From Vanilla planifolia (lineage: Eukaryota; Streptophyta; Magnoliopsida; Asparagales; Orchidaceae), in NCBI GenBank assembly GCA_023846275.1, contig CM043869.1, positions 35,614,737 through 35,678,736 of the forward strand: a stretch of 64,000 bases of DNA, read 5' to 3'. Below the pieces are notes generated by a model that saw only the letters and a list, made by a program, of their open reading frames with translations, made no database searches and was not told the DNA's origin. The position numbers and the translations under genes were made by a program. Of the stretch, positions 38,830-50,600 are shown in pieces. Positions within the stretch are counted from its first letter, which is position 1; each line of letters begins with the position of its first letter.

Positions 38830-39816
38830 ATGACGGCATTCGGCCAGGTGGTGATTGGACCTCCGGGGTCCGGGAAGACTACTTACTGCAATGGCATGTC
38901 ACAGTTTCTCCAACTCGTTGGCAGAAAAGTGGCCGTAATAAACTTGGATCCTGCAAATGATGCACTACCGTACGATTGTGCTGTAAATATTGAGGACCTC
39001 ATTAAGCTTAGTGATGTGATGGTAGAGCATTCTCTTGGACCAAATGGAGGGCTTGTTTACTGCATGGATTATTTGGAGAGAAACATTGACTGGCTTCTGG
39101 CCAAATTGAAACCTCTTCTTAAAGATCACTATCTTTTATTTGATTTTCCTGGCCAGGTTGAACTGTTCTTTCTACATTCAAATGCCAAGAATACTATCTG
39201 GAAGGCTATTAAAAAGTTGGATCTCAGGCTGACAGCTATTCATTTAGTTGATGCCCATTTATGCTGTGATCCAGGAAAATATGTGAGCGCTCTACTTCTT
39301 TCGCTGTCAACCATGTTACACTTGGAACTCCCTCACGTTAATGTCTTGTCTAAGATTGATCTCATTGAGAGCTATGGCAAGTTGCCTTATAATCTCGAGT
39401 TCTTCACTGATGTCGAAGATTTGTCTTATTTACAGTATCACCTTGATCAAGATCCTCGTTCATCTAAGTATAGGAAACTTACAAAGGTGCTGTGTGATGT
39501 GGTCGAAGATTTTAGTTTGGTTAATTTCTCCACCTTGGATATACAGGATAAAGAAAGCGTTGGAAACCTTTTGAAGATTATAGACAAAAGCAACGGTTAC
39601 ATATTTGCTGGTATCGAGGGAAGTGTTGTGGAGTTTAGCAAGGTTGCAGCTGCTCCTCTTGATTGGGATTATTATCGAACAGCTGCAGTTCAAGAAAAAT
39701 ATATGAAGGATGATGAATTCATGAAGATGATGGAGCCTGATGGTATGTATCCATTGAATGTATTGGCTAAAATGGCAGATGATGGCCTTAAAGGCAAAGA
39801 GCCTTTTTCTTGTTAA
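38830..39816 (+). CDS. GPN2: GPN-loop GTPase 2 (QQT1-type)
   Basis: A complete 328-codon frame encodes a GPN-loop GTPase. These dimeric GTPases help assemble RNA polymerase II and bring it into the nucleus; Arabidopsis QQT1, the presumed ortholog, is needed for early embryo divisions. Visible motifs: P-loop GPPGSGKTT (residues 10-18), the diagnostic GPN at 70-72, DFPGQ at 105-109 (G3), SKID at 174-177 (G4), and the AAVQEKYMKDDEF tail segment at about 285-297 that marks GPN2 proteins. Length is slightly above the usual 300-310. The start is the first ATG and fits the family's short N-terminus. The whole coding region is free of introns. APC11 follows 441 nt downstream on the same strand. No changes in catalytic motifs are seen. 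Cytoplasmic and nuclear location is expected from the family. Confidence 0.97.
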   Translation: MTAFGQVVIGPPGSGKTTYCNGMSQFLQLVGRKVAVINLDPANDALPYDCAVNIEDLIKLSDVMVEHSLGPNGGLVYCMDYLERNIDWLLAKLKPLLKDHYLLFDFPGQVELFFLHSNAKNTIWKAIKKLDLRLTAIHLVDAHLCCDPGKYVSALLLSLSTMLHLELPHVNVLSKIDLIESYGKLPYNLEFFTDVEDLSYLQYHLDQDPRSSKYRKLTKVLCDVVEDFSLVNFSTLDIQDKESVGNLLKIIDKSNGYIFAGIEGSVVEFSKVAAAPLDWDYYRTAAVQEKYMKDDEFMKMMEPDGMYPLNVLAKMADDGLKGKEPFSC

Positions 39817-40257
39817 AGCAAAAAACAGGCCCATGTTTAGCGACATAGTAAAAAACTCAAACCAACTGAACTGGTTTGAGTTTTGTATAGGTTTGTTTTG
39901 GGTTGCCTTTGACACTTGAGCCACAGCTTGCGTCGTTTTGGCTATCGTTTCTGCTTTCATCTGGCAAAACAAAACCTCGTTGTACCAACTAAATGTCAAC
40001 GTATGCATCTTGTGGATGGTTTTATTTCAATCTTTCGGTCCACTTATGTTATATGATGTGGTTATAAAGGTTAAACCATTTGCAATGTGTTTGTTCAACG
40101 AAATCCAACTGTTTTAAACCTTCCGAACAGAACATATCCAAGCCAATACCAATCACACTACATTTGCTGCCGTAACTAATTGCTTGAGCTAATAGGTTTT
40201 GGTTTTCAGTTTTTTTTTTTTTTTTTTTGGGTTTAGTTTTGGTTGCAGGGTAAAGTT
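39817..40257 (+). promoter_or_regulatory. GPN2 3' UTR and APC11 promoter/5' UTR, compressed spacer
   Basis: These 441 nt must hold the end of GPN2 and the start of APC11. There is no canonical AATAAA downstream of the GPN2 stop. A 19-T run at 40210-40228, then TTTAGTTTTGGTTGCAG|GG, forms a strong splice acceptor ending at 40248, nine bases before the APC11 ATG. So APC11 most likely has a 5' UTR intron whose first exon lies further left, in this spacer or even within the GPN2 transcript. No clear TATA box is seen. Confidence 0.55.
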
Positions 40258-40512
40258 ATGAAGGTGAAGATTTTGAAGTGGCATGCGGTGGCTTCTTGGA
40301 CCTGGGATGCACAGGATGAAACGTGTGGCATATGCAGAATGCAATTCGACGGCTGTTGCCCGGACTGCAAGTTCCCAGGCGATGACTGCCCGTTGATTTG
40401 GGGAGCCTGCAACCATGCTTTTCATCTCCATTGCATACTGAAATGGGTGAACTCGCAGACCACGCAGCCCCATTGCCCCATGTGCCGCAGGGAGTGGCAA
40501 TTCAAAGCATAA
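40258..40512 (+). CDS. APC11: Anaphase-promoting complex subunit 11, RING-H2 protein
   Basis: The 84-residue product is the catalytic RING subunit of the anaphase-promoting complex/cyclosome. Together with APC2 it recruits the E2 enzyme and transfers ubiquitin to cyclins and securin in the nucleus. The start MKVKILKWHAVASWTWD is the conserved N-terminus that pairs with the APC2 cullin; an upstream in-frame TTG is not needed. Zinc ligands of the RING-H2: C23, C26, C51, H53, H56, C59, C73, C76. A third zinc is held by the extra C33/C34, C37, C44 and H58 typical of APC11. The end CPMCRREWQFKA is canonical, and length equals the plant family's. The coding part is one exon, with splice signals just before the ATG and just after the stop. 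GPN2 precedes it on the same strand. All ligands are intact. Confidence 0.97.
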   Translation: MKVKILKWHAVASWTWDAQDETCGICRMQFDGCCPDCKFPGDDCPLIWGACNHAFHLHCILKWVNSQTTQPHCPMCRREWQFKA

Positions 40513-40516
40513 CAAG

Positions 40517-40591
40517 GTTTTGCTTCTAAACTTCTGAGATAACTGTTTGGTCGACTGTCTTTCACTTCTTCTTGCAAATTTTTAACTGCAG
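40517..40591 (+). other. Probable 3' UTR intron of APC11
   Basis: Four bases after the APC11 stop, AAG|GTTTTG looks like a donor. It is followed by T-rich sequence and TTTTTAACTGCAG, a branch-point-like and acceptor stretch ending at 40591. The intron would be 75 bp, near the lower normal limit for plants. Its junction lies only 4 nt past the stop codon, too close to trigger nonsense-mediated decay by the usual 50-nt rule. Confidence 0.5.
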
Positions 40592-40852
40592 GAGCATTGG
40601 AAGCTTGAACAAAGTGAATTATGTATCTGGCAATGCTTTCTCAGGTCCAACATAAACTTTCGTTTTCTAGTTTTACTGTGCGTCTAAGGTTCCTTGTTTG
40701 TTTGAAGTTTGCTTTTTCCTATTATGTTGCTTCTTTTTGGGCTATTTTTTATGACACTTTGTGTGTTAAAAAAAAATTGAAGAGTTATGAGAAGAGTTCT
40801 TAAAAAAATTATATGAACAAAGCTGTTATTTTACTCAAATGTATTTATTAAA

Positions 40853-40858
40853 AATAAA
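40853..40858 (+). terminator. Candidate polyadenylation signal of APC11
   Basis: AATAAA lies about 340 nt after the APC11 stop codon, in T- and A-rich sequence. Plant poly(A) signals are loose, so other sites are possible. Confidence 0.35.
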
Positions 40859-41498
40859 CTTCGAAATGTCATCAACCAGGAGATAATCAGGATGGGAGAA
40901 ACGTTAAGCAAAACTACTGTTTAACCTTGTAATATATGTTACTATTGATGGATTTATCTTTTCCAATCTCATGAAGCTTATTTTTACAAGGTTTTTCTAC
41001 CCAAACTTTCCTCAAAACAAACAACAGTGCTTACATCTGAATGACTACGTGATTGCAGACATTATTGTAATTAACGAGAATTAGCTTAGTTATTTGTATG
41101 CCTAAACGACACCTACCTCTGTTTAACACTAACAAATAATGCATCTAATTTTTTTGCTTTGGTTGATAAATATTAAGCGTTTCTTTTTGTTTAGAATTAA
41201 TAGGATTATTAATCGGTAAGCATTTTTTAAAAAATGGGTTTAAATGAAAAGAAAGTTCATTTTTATTCCTGTTTATTGTAAAAGAAAACTTTTGAAAGAT
41301 CTTTCTAAAAATAATTTTAATTGATGTGCCAAACGGACCTTGAGAGCTGATTTGGATGGTCATCGCTACAGTTCGCTAAGATGTTATTTTAGTTACTCTT
41401 GTCCAAAGTTTAACTATTTATGATTAGATCTAACAAATTGTCATGAGAAAGGCTTAAGTATTACTTTTATATGCTAATATTTTTTTTCATTGCCTCTC

Positions 41499-41639
41499 AT
41501 GAGCGACGTCAACCAGACTCAAATTGATCACGTGCAGCTAATGCAGGACAGGACATGGACAGCTAACATGGCTGTACATCAGCTCTCCATTTCAAAGGTT
41601 CGTTTGTCATTGAATATTAAACTGATGAATGATATGTAA
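41499..41639 (+). CDS. Short open frame, 46 codons, unknown; perhaps an exon
   Basis: An ATG at 41499 opens MSDVNQTQIDHVQLMQDRTW and stays open for 46 codons. Base composition is more even than its surroundings over the first 33 codons. A possible donor, TCAAAG|GTTCGT, follows codon 33, after which composition turns AT-rich, as expected at an exon-intron border. A CACGTG G-box core lies inside it. I recognise no family and found no continuing exon. It may be the first exon of a gene that was lost or lies further right, or chance. Confidence 0.2.
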   Translation: MSDVNQTQIDHVQLMQDRTWTANMAVHQLSISKVRLSLNIKLMNDM

Positions 41640-44600
41640 TATTTTTTAAGTTTATTTAATATCTTTATGGTCATCATGTTGTCTTGTAACTTCTTATACA
41701 ACAAATAAATTAATTAAAATAGTATCATTTGTTTTGAAGAAGCTGTAGTTTTCAGCACAACCAATCATATAGCCACTGCATTTGCAAACAATATTATATG
41801 GTTTGAAAGTGATTGCCCAAATACATCTTAAAAAGCCTGGAGTGTATTAACTTATTTATCATGCCAAATTGCTCTTTGGATTTTCTAATCCCAAGCTGAA
41901 TCCAATTTAAATCTGATTAACTTAATGTAAACAAGAGGGCCCGTTGAGTTGTTTCGGGCCAACTTGGCATAATAGTTGTTGAATTTTCACAATTAAGGTG
42001 AATTTTGTTTATTAATCTTTGATTAATTAGTTAAATTTTTAATTGAGATATTAGAACCCTTATAAGTACTAAGAGAAGTCTTCGTTAATAGACAACAAAA
42101 TTAACCACTCTAAAAATATTTGCACCAATTGGCTAGAATTAATAGTTTATTTATTAATTTAGCCATGAATTATTTGGAGGTCTTTATTTTCTTTAAAATT
42201 GAAAATTATTTTAATACATTCATCAACAATCCCATGTGGGTTGCTCCATGTGGGTTCCTTCACTAAAATATTGAAAAAAGTATTATTATTATTTTTTGTA
42301 TAATTTTTATTTTTATTATCACATTTTTATCATGATTTATCGAATGATATTATGTCTTAACTATATTTTACTAACTCATCAATTTTGATATTTTTTTATA
42401 TTATTATGTAATATTGTAAAGCAAGCAAAACTTAACATAATTATTTTTTTCTTGAAGATATGCGATTCAAATATAAGAAAAATGCTACACAATTCAATCA
42501 ATTTATCAAAAAATTTACTCTATACTAATATGCTAGTACTATTTCTATGGGTAATGTATCGAGCAGATTTTTTTAATTGATTATCATAAGATATTATTTT
42601 TTTATTAAGTTGAAAATCAAAACGAATTAGTCTTTTATAAAAGAATGAATAAAAAAGATAATTTTTTAAAATGAAATGAACAAAAAAAATTTGAATTTCA
42701 TGTTTAAACTTTATATAATATATTAAATCTAGAACCTAAAAATCTAAATGTAGATTAGATTCAAGTAAAAAAATTATAAAGCCAAGATTATCAATTGAAA
42801 GTCATAATAAACATGATAATTTATTTTTTTAGTGGATATTAAAGTTTTCATGAAAAACTAACATAACTTCTTAAATTGAATCAAACAAATCAAATCTTAT
42901 ATCTCCAATTCAATTGTTTGTTTTTCTTAGTTTTTTTTTTAATTTTGTCAAGCTTGTTAGCTTCTTGTAAATTACATTAACAAATTAGAAAAAAAATTAT
43001 AGGTTAGATAATAGTATTATGATATCTACCTAAAATAAAATTTTTCAATGTTAATTAGACATGTTTATTAAGAATCTAAAATTAAAAAATAAAATACCTT
43101 GATGACAAATTTAAACTTATCAAATTAGAATAATTTAAACGTATGCTCTAGGTTTTGTTCCATTCATCTTGCGAGTTTAAGGCTAAATTGTGTATAGTTT
43201 TACCAAATATCAAGTTTAATAATGAAAAAAAATTGAAAATTGTTATTATTATGTTTGATAAATATATTATTAATCAATATTTATTAAATATTTTAATAAA
43301 AAATAAAATAAATATTTTGAATATTTTTTAAAAATTATTATTTCAAATTAATAAAAATAATATTTACACGAAAATTTAAACAATATTCAGAACTATTATT
43401 TAAAAATCTCCATGATGTTAAATAAAGCTTTAAACTTTTATAAACTTCTGTATATGTTGACGTGCCAAAGATAAATATAACAACTGATCCCCGTGGTGTG
43501 GCCCACTCATCTTTGTCAAGCAGACCGAGTGATTGCTCAATTGACCTCCAATTTTGACCCAACGTCTTAAGCCGCTTTCACATGCTTGCTGCCTGCTCTT
43601 CCTTTTCGATGTAGACCTTCGGAACCTTCAGTACGGCAACCATCAGCAAGTCGTTGAAATAGAAACGTTTTCTAAGGCTTTTCTATCTGAAAAAAAAAAA
43701 GAAGAAAGAAATACCATTTATTTTTTATTTTTTAATCATGAGTGATGCCTTTTCTTTCGCCGAATGTGATGTACTTTCTTTCAAAATATCTGACGATTAT
43801 TATCACGATCATGTCTTGATCAATATTTGTTTAATGTTCAATTATACAAAGTCCCATTATTCCCAGTACTGTACAATAATATTAAAAAAAATTTCTTTCA
43901 ATAAGTTTTTTTTTTGTAAAATGGGTTTTTATGCATATAAAAAAACTTAATTAATTATAAAGTAGATTTTATACTAATAAAATTTATAATATATATTTTC
44001 TCAATAAAAAAATAAAAAATATATGATATTAAATAAGATTTAATAATATAATTGTGAGATTAATTTTAATAAAAATGCTAAGAAGACATGTTTATTTTTA
44101 TGAGTTAACTTTCTTTAGAAAGTTGATGTAAAAAATTATACTTATTGTTCTTAGCAATCGAAAGTAGAAAATGTAAGCAGCTAAGAATCGACATAATGAA
44201 GTTGACAATCATAAAAAAAAAGGGTTTGACTTCCAAATGGATGAAAACTTTCTCAATGCTTAAGTTATTATGTGGATAGAATTGATTTGATGTCCTTATT
44301 AATTCTCTAAATGTGTATTGAAATTGACTTTGTCAAGTACCTCTTCAAATGCCACAAAACTAGAAAATATATGGTGTTAGTTATGTGATAATGCTACCAA
44401 AATTGGTATGTATTATTGGAGGATTATGCAAACACCTTTGTGGATCATATAGTGTGTTATAGAAGTGAAATTTGATGCATTTTAGTACTATAAGAGCATA
44501 AATGTGTTAAGACAAGAAGAAAAATATGTTGCAACAATGATCTTCATGGTAACTAAAGCAAAAATTGTGTTGCGCTTTTCTATTTTATAAAAAATCATGC

Positions 44601-47600
44601 AAATATCACATCGTGGCACATCATTGTAGCAAACACTTTAAGGACATCAAATTAAAAATCTTTCTACCTCAAATTAGAGCTACATAAAGCAAAATTTCTA
44701 ATAATAAGAAAAGCACAAGGATCATAAACTCAAGCATTATTGCATAAACATTAATATTAGCAAATTCTAAGCCATGCCTTTTTGGAGAGCATGCTTAAGT
44801 TTACTTACCAACACATAAATTAGAGAAGAAGTTAAAAAATTAATAAAAAAAGGAAGCTTTTAAAGCATTAAAGAATATCTTTGGTTGGGGTCACATCATT
44901 GGTAAAATTTGAACATTATGTCATTGATTAAACCATTGAATCATGTCCAAAACAAATACTTTGTAGTGCCAAAAGTTTTCCAAATATATGATGCAAGGGT
45001 GAGATATTTATAGGCTCTATGAAAAAAAAATAATAATGAAAGCACCTTTATTAATCAAAAAGAATGATATCTCACATAGGTTGTTAGAGTCAATTACTTC
45101 GAGTAGTACTAGGTATGGCTTAAGTAATTTAAATGGGTGATTAGAGATTCAAAGCAATTTAGTCCTAAACCATTGAATTATTTAGTAGTGAAAATGTTAC
45201 CTCCTCTAATGTTTGATGAATTTCAAGCTTAATGTATAACTCGTCAAAATGGTAACAATGTTGATAGTTTGCCAAATAAAGGTGTTAAGTGATGATAAAA
45301 AGTTTTGAAAGATATATAATATTTGATATAATCTTTTGACAACATAGCTACAAGATAGATAAAGTACATATTTACATATTTTAAAATCTAACAAAAAGCA
45401 ACACCTTTAACCTTGAATTGACTCTACTTTATTAAGCCGCTAAGCCATTCCTTAGTGATGATAATAAATATAAATGTTTGGTTGGCAGCAAGTTTGCTTG
45501 GATCTTTGAATCTTTACATTAGCTATCCTTATATTAGATGAGTTCAATGTTGGTGAACATTATAGTTGAAATTTTTAAAATAGAGGGGAACTAGGTATTG
45601 TATGAATTTAAAAAAATATTCAAATTGAGACATTTTTATAAAATTTTGTCAAAGATGATTTTGGAATTTTCTTTGGGTGTTAAGAAAAACCTTCAAACAA
45701 AAATTGTAGGGAGTGAACTTTCAACTATTTTGATGCTAATGTAGTGTTTATATTACAATATTACAAGGTTGCTCATTTTATACATCAATTTTAGGATTTG
45801 ATGTGTCAGGCTTTCTTAAATAGCCCAAAAAATTTATGTTGAATTTGTGCAATATGTCATGTATAGATGTAGCAGAATAATAAAAAGCATGTTAGAAATA
45901 ATGTCATTTTATGAATGAAAGCATGACTAAGTTAGCAATTCTGTCTAACTAATTATAAATTGATCTCACATACAATATGGAGAAGTTTGAAGAGAAAATA
46001 CATTGACTTATTTGTTATCTCTAGGACATTTTATCATGTATTATTACATGTATTAGTATAAGATATATATATATATATATATATATTTCTCTTTAATGTA
46101 CAGATAATATAAAGGGTAGATCTAGAGTGCATTCTATTTGATTTTGGTGCCCACCTTGTGTGATAAGTGTGATGACATTTTAAAGTATATACCATTGGAG
46201 AGCATTACCCAAGGATGTGATAAACTCTACTTGATTGAAAATATATTTAGGATGCTAAGATAAAAAAAAGATTATGGAATAAGTATTTAATTTTTGTGGA
46301 GCATGTCATATATATTTCTCATGTTTTTTTACATTTTTTATTCTTATTTGTTTCAATATCATATATATTATCATCTACTTAATAATATTATGATGGATAA
46401 TGTATTGTTTGACAATATTGTCATAGTTAGACTTTTCAATTGAGCTTATGATAAACTCATCCTTGTTTTCGTCCACATTTGTGCAACCAAACATAGATGT
46501 AGATCACACTTGGGAATGATTTAGAGTGTTTAATGATTTTATGTACATTATGCATGATTTTGATTTTGGTGATGTTGGCTAAGCTGATTTGTTATTAAAG
46601 CATGATGTTTGGCTTGAAAGCTCACCATTTTTTTTCTTATATGCATCTACAACTTATGCAAATTACCTTTCTTGTACATGAGGTCTTAAATGATTATAGA
46701 TATATTTTTCTTAGTTGTAAAGTGTTTATAAAAATATAAATATCTACTTGTCTTGCTTGTATTTTAGTTAATGTCATCATCATATTTGCCTCAATCAAAT
46801 CACTTGTAAAATCCTCTTTTAGCTAGTTAATCATGAAATAATGGTATCAAAGAATATCAATTATGCTATTTTGCATCTTAAAAGTGAGAATATTGGGTAG
46901 ATTGTACTAAGATTAGGTTTACTACACATACACTTGTGCTTATTGTATTCCATAATAATGAATTGAATGTTGTATTGTAACTCTGAAATAGGGAAGGACA
47001 AAGAAAGGCTCCAAAAGAGAGGAAATTAAGTTGCATTTATTTTTTGCTTTAGAAAATAAAAATTATTGTTAATGTATGCTAAGAAATTTGTTGACAAAAC
47101 ATATCACTTTCCAAAAATAAAAATTTTCAAGGAAAATATGAGCTCATTGATTTAGTAGTGATTGTCACAATCTCTTATGGTATAATCAAGTTCAAGGAAT
47201 ACGAGACCTCAATAACTTATTTGAGAAAATGATAATGAAGACTGAAACCACTTTATAGCTATCTCTAAAACCAGTTTGAGGGAAAAGTGAGAGGATCCTT
47301 AGCTAAAAAAATTGTCCTCAATGCTTAAGGAGGTGCTTGGGAGTGATAAGTAGAATATATGTAAATGATGTTATAAATAGTTTAAAAGTTTGATTATATA
47401 AAATTCTTTGTTAATATGATGAGAAAGGTTTTCCCTTTTTTGTGGTATGCTTGATATTGTTAATATCTTTGCTCAAAATTTCTTGTAGTAAATATATCTT
47501 GATTTGTATAAAGAAAATTTGGTAAACTATAAGAAGAAATGACTAAATGACTAAACCTTATAATTGGTGATGGCTCACAAAACATAATCAAGGAAGAAAG

Positions 47601-50600
47601 GCACCAAGTGGACAACCAAGTGGAACAATATAGATGTTTACCTTATTTATGCAAGTTTAGTAATTATCAAGTGGTTCTTTTTTCAATTAGAGTGCAAGCA
47701 TATGGTTAAATCAAATGATGGAGTTTTTTCTTAAGATGTGCCCAATTCGAGAATGACTAATCCAATGGAGAGCAAGAACAAGTTGAACATATCAACAGCA
47801 TATTTGAGATTATTATTTGTTTTAATGATTGAATATTAGCATTAGTAATGGACAAGGATGTTAGACATTAATGAAGTAGTGAAAGAGAGTGAGTTTGGTT
47901 TCATAAACATCCAAATAGCAACATTAATTAATTTCTCTTTTTTCCTTTTATCATTCTTCCATCTTTTGCATCTTTTAATTTGATATATGGTTTCCTTAGT
48001 TTCTTCCATAATTTAGAGTCTTACTTTGACTCTACAATAGTCTAATGTAATTGTCAAAGTTTCAAATTAGTTTATTTCTTCAAGTTTGTTTCTAAGATGA
48101 GAAATATCTTTAGAAAAAAGGAGTTGTCTCTTCATAATTGTAATTGATCATCTCCAATTTTAGGTTTAAAAAGTCCTTTATTTTATTAAAATTTATCACA
48201 ACAAAATTTTTTTTGGACAACTATACTATAAAGGTCGAACGTAATATTCATCAGGAATTTGTCTTTTTTCTTTTTTTAAGTTGAGCAACTAAGTTGTAAG
48301 ACTTAGAGAGAATATATATATTTTTTTAAATCTTAATTTTGACTTCTAGAAGACAAAAAATGTTCAATGACCTTTTCACTCAAATCTCCCTTGAATTGCT
48401 TATATCTTCTCTCTTTTTACAATTTTGGTTTCTTGGTATAAATGTTGTCTCAAATCTTCATAGTATTTTCTAGTTCATTTTTTTTCTTTTTCAAATTTTG
48501 TTTATTATTCTTAGCTTCAATTATTGTTTTTGCACATTCTTCTAAGCTTATATTTAATTCCTTTATTTCTTCATGTTTTGCCTCTAGTTTATCTCTTAGT
48601 TCAATGTTCACCTTATAGAAGTCTTCTTTGACATCTAAAAGCTCGATGACATTTGTCTGAGGTACATCATCATGCTTGAGATGTGAAAATTGGCCAAACC
48701 TTGCAAGAGAAAAGTTTACATTTAAAAAGGCATAAATGCAAATGTATACATTTTTACAATTTATACATATATTGTAAATGTGCACCAAGTTAAGATTTCA
48801 TATGTCAAAATGGTTAGCATTCAACAAGACCTTCACTTTAAAAGCATTGGCAACAAAAGGAGCGAGTCTCAAAATATTTGAGACTAGGTTGTTGCTATAG
48901 AAAATCTTCGTTCCTTTTTTTGAAATTTGTTTCCTTCAATAGTGTCATATATACCCACAAAGCTAGAGATCATAAGGGATTTTGCTTAGTCAATTATAAT
49001 TATCTTACATTTTGCATGAAATTTTTTTAAAGTTTTTGTGGAATAATTCAATTCTCAACTCCTATGATTTTGGATCTATTCTTCTTTTCTTGAGCAAGCA
49101 AGAATGCACCTTTACAAAGAGTTTCATCTAAAACCTCTACCACCATTTCTTTTTCCAAGTATTTTTTCTTTTTCATCATCTTCAATGCATGTGAAACTCT
49201 TGAATCTGTTTTCTCAAGGAGAAAATGGATTTGTTTCATGTAATCTATGAAAAGAAAGAGGCAACTTAATATGTAAATCATTCATACTTAAATAAGTATA
49301 TGACGTATAACCTTATGATTTTTATTATTTCATGAGTATATCTTTATGTTGACTACTTTTGATTAGGTTTTTAGTAAATCATCACCTCTTAGAATAAGAA
49401 GATTATTCAAAATTTTTGTAGGCTTATCTTGGGATTTCCATTGCTTGATTTCCAAAGATATGATAAACTCTTCTTTCAATTATGATAAAAATCTAATTTA
49501 TCAAAGAAAATGTAAGAAATAATTGTCTCCCAAAGACAAATTATACCAAAGGAGGTTTCTTCACATCTCTACATAGATCTTAGAGGAATCAAACATCAAT
49601 TCAACATTATGATAACACCATTCATAGAACAAGCAACTCATTACAAAGGAGTATAGACTCAATTAAGATGGAAATAAGGCATGGAATTCTAGCATTTGTT
49701 CCATGTAGTAGAATAGAAAAAAATATATAAAAGGCACAAAAAGATGAAGATGTCACAATCCTATTGTCCTCATTAAGAGGATTTAGGCATTCAATGGCAA
49801 ATGGAAAAGAATATTTAGAATTATAAAATGAATAAGACTATTGAGAGGTTTATTAATCAAAATATTGCTAAAAAATATTGTGTAGGACTAACCTTAAAAC
49901 TGATGACCAATTAAGTTATATTAGCTTTCTTTTGCTTTCCAATTAGATTTTTGATAAAGAAGATATAACTTTCTTTTGTTAGAGATCACCATTAGAAAAG
50001 TGTCAAAAAGGAGAAGGTAAAGTATAAAATGGATTTTCGCCATCAAAAGATAATCTTTTATAAGAATTGGGGGTAGATTAGTCAAGGGAACTTATTAGTG
50101 GCCATGTGTGACCACATAAGTTGATCGTTTTGAAAATAAAATAATCCATCAAAATAAAAGATGAGAACTAGAACACCATTTGAAATTTAATAACCAAAAT
50201 AGTTTTAAGTAAATAGTTCTAATTCAATTCAATCTAAGTGTCTTTAGTAATTAAATCACCTTTCTCTTTTTTATAATAAGTGATCATATCATTCCATAAA
50301 TCTTCATAAAACATTTATATCCTTTTAACTGAGAGATCAATATCATTTTCTTTTTTTTTTTATCAAATTTTATTCAGTTACAACAAAGAATCTTTGCATT
50401 TAATGAGTATTTGGACATAAAAGCCTTCTTTCAAAATTTGTTATAAAAGACTAATAAATCTCTCATTCGTTGTATCTTGTAGATTTATCTTGATAATTGA
50501 TTTCATATATTGATGAAACTTTATAGAATTATATACGATGATCTTATCTAAAATTTTGATATTAATCACTTTTTATTTTGAGTTTGTTTTGTGAGAGTTT

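Noticed and set aside
39460-40008. 182-codon minus-strand open frame
   Set aside because: It overlaps the GPN2 coding region and spacer antisense, with no family resemblance; a shadow of the real gene.
40243-40257. Upstream extension of APC11 from an in-frame TTG
   Set aside because: The bases include the splice acceptor TTGCAG, and the family starts at MKVKILKW; the ATG at 40258 is the start.
40189-40515. 108-codon minus-strand open frame
   Set aside because: Antisense shadow of APC11; its start runs from the poly-A complement of the T tract.
41150-41420. MITE-like element near CCAAACGGACC
   Set aside because: No matching terminal inverted repeat or target-site duplication could be found.
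48450-48788. Coiled-coil-like 112-codon minus-strand frame as a host gene
   Set aside because: No splice context or family match that I can name; lysine/glutamate bias in AT-rich DNA and possible gag origin make it unsafe.
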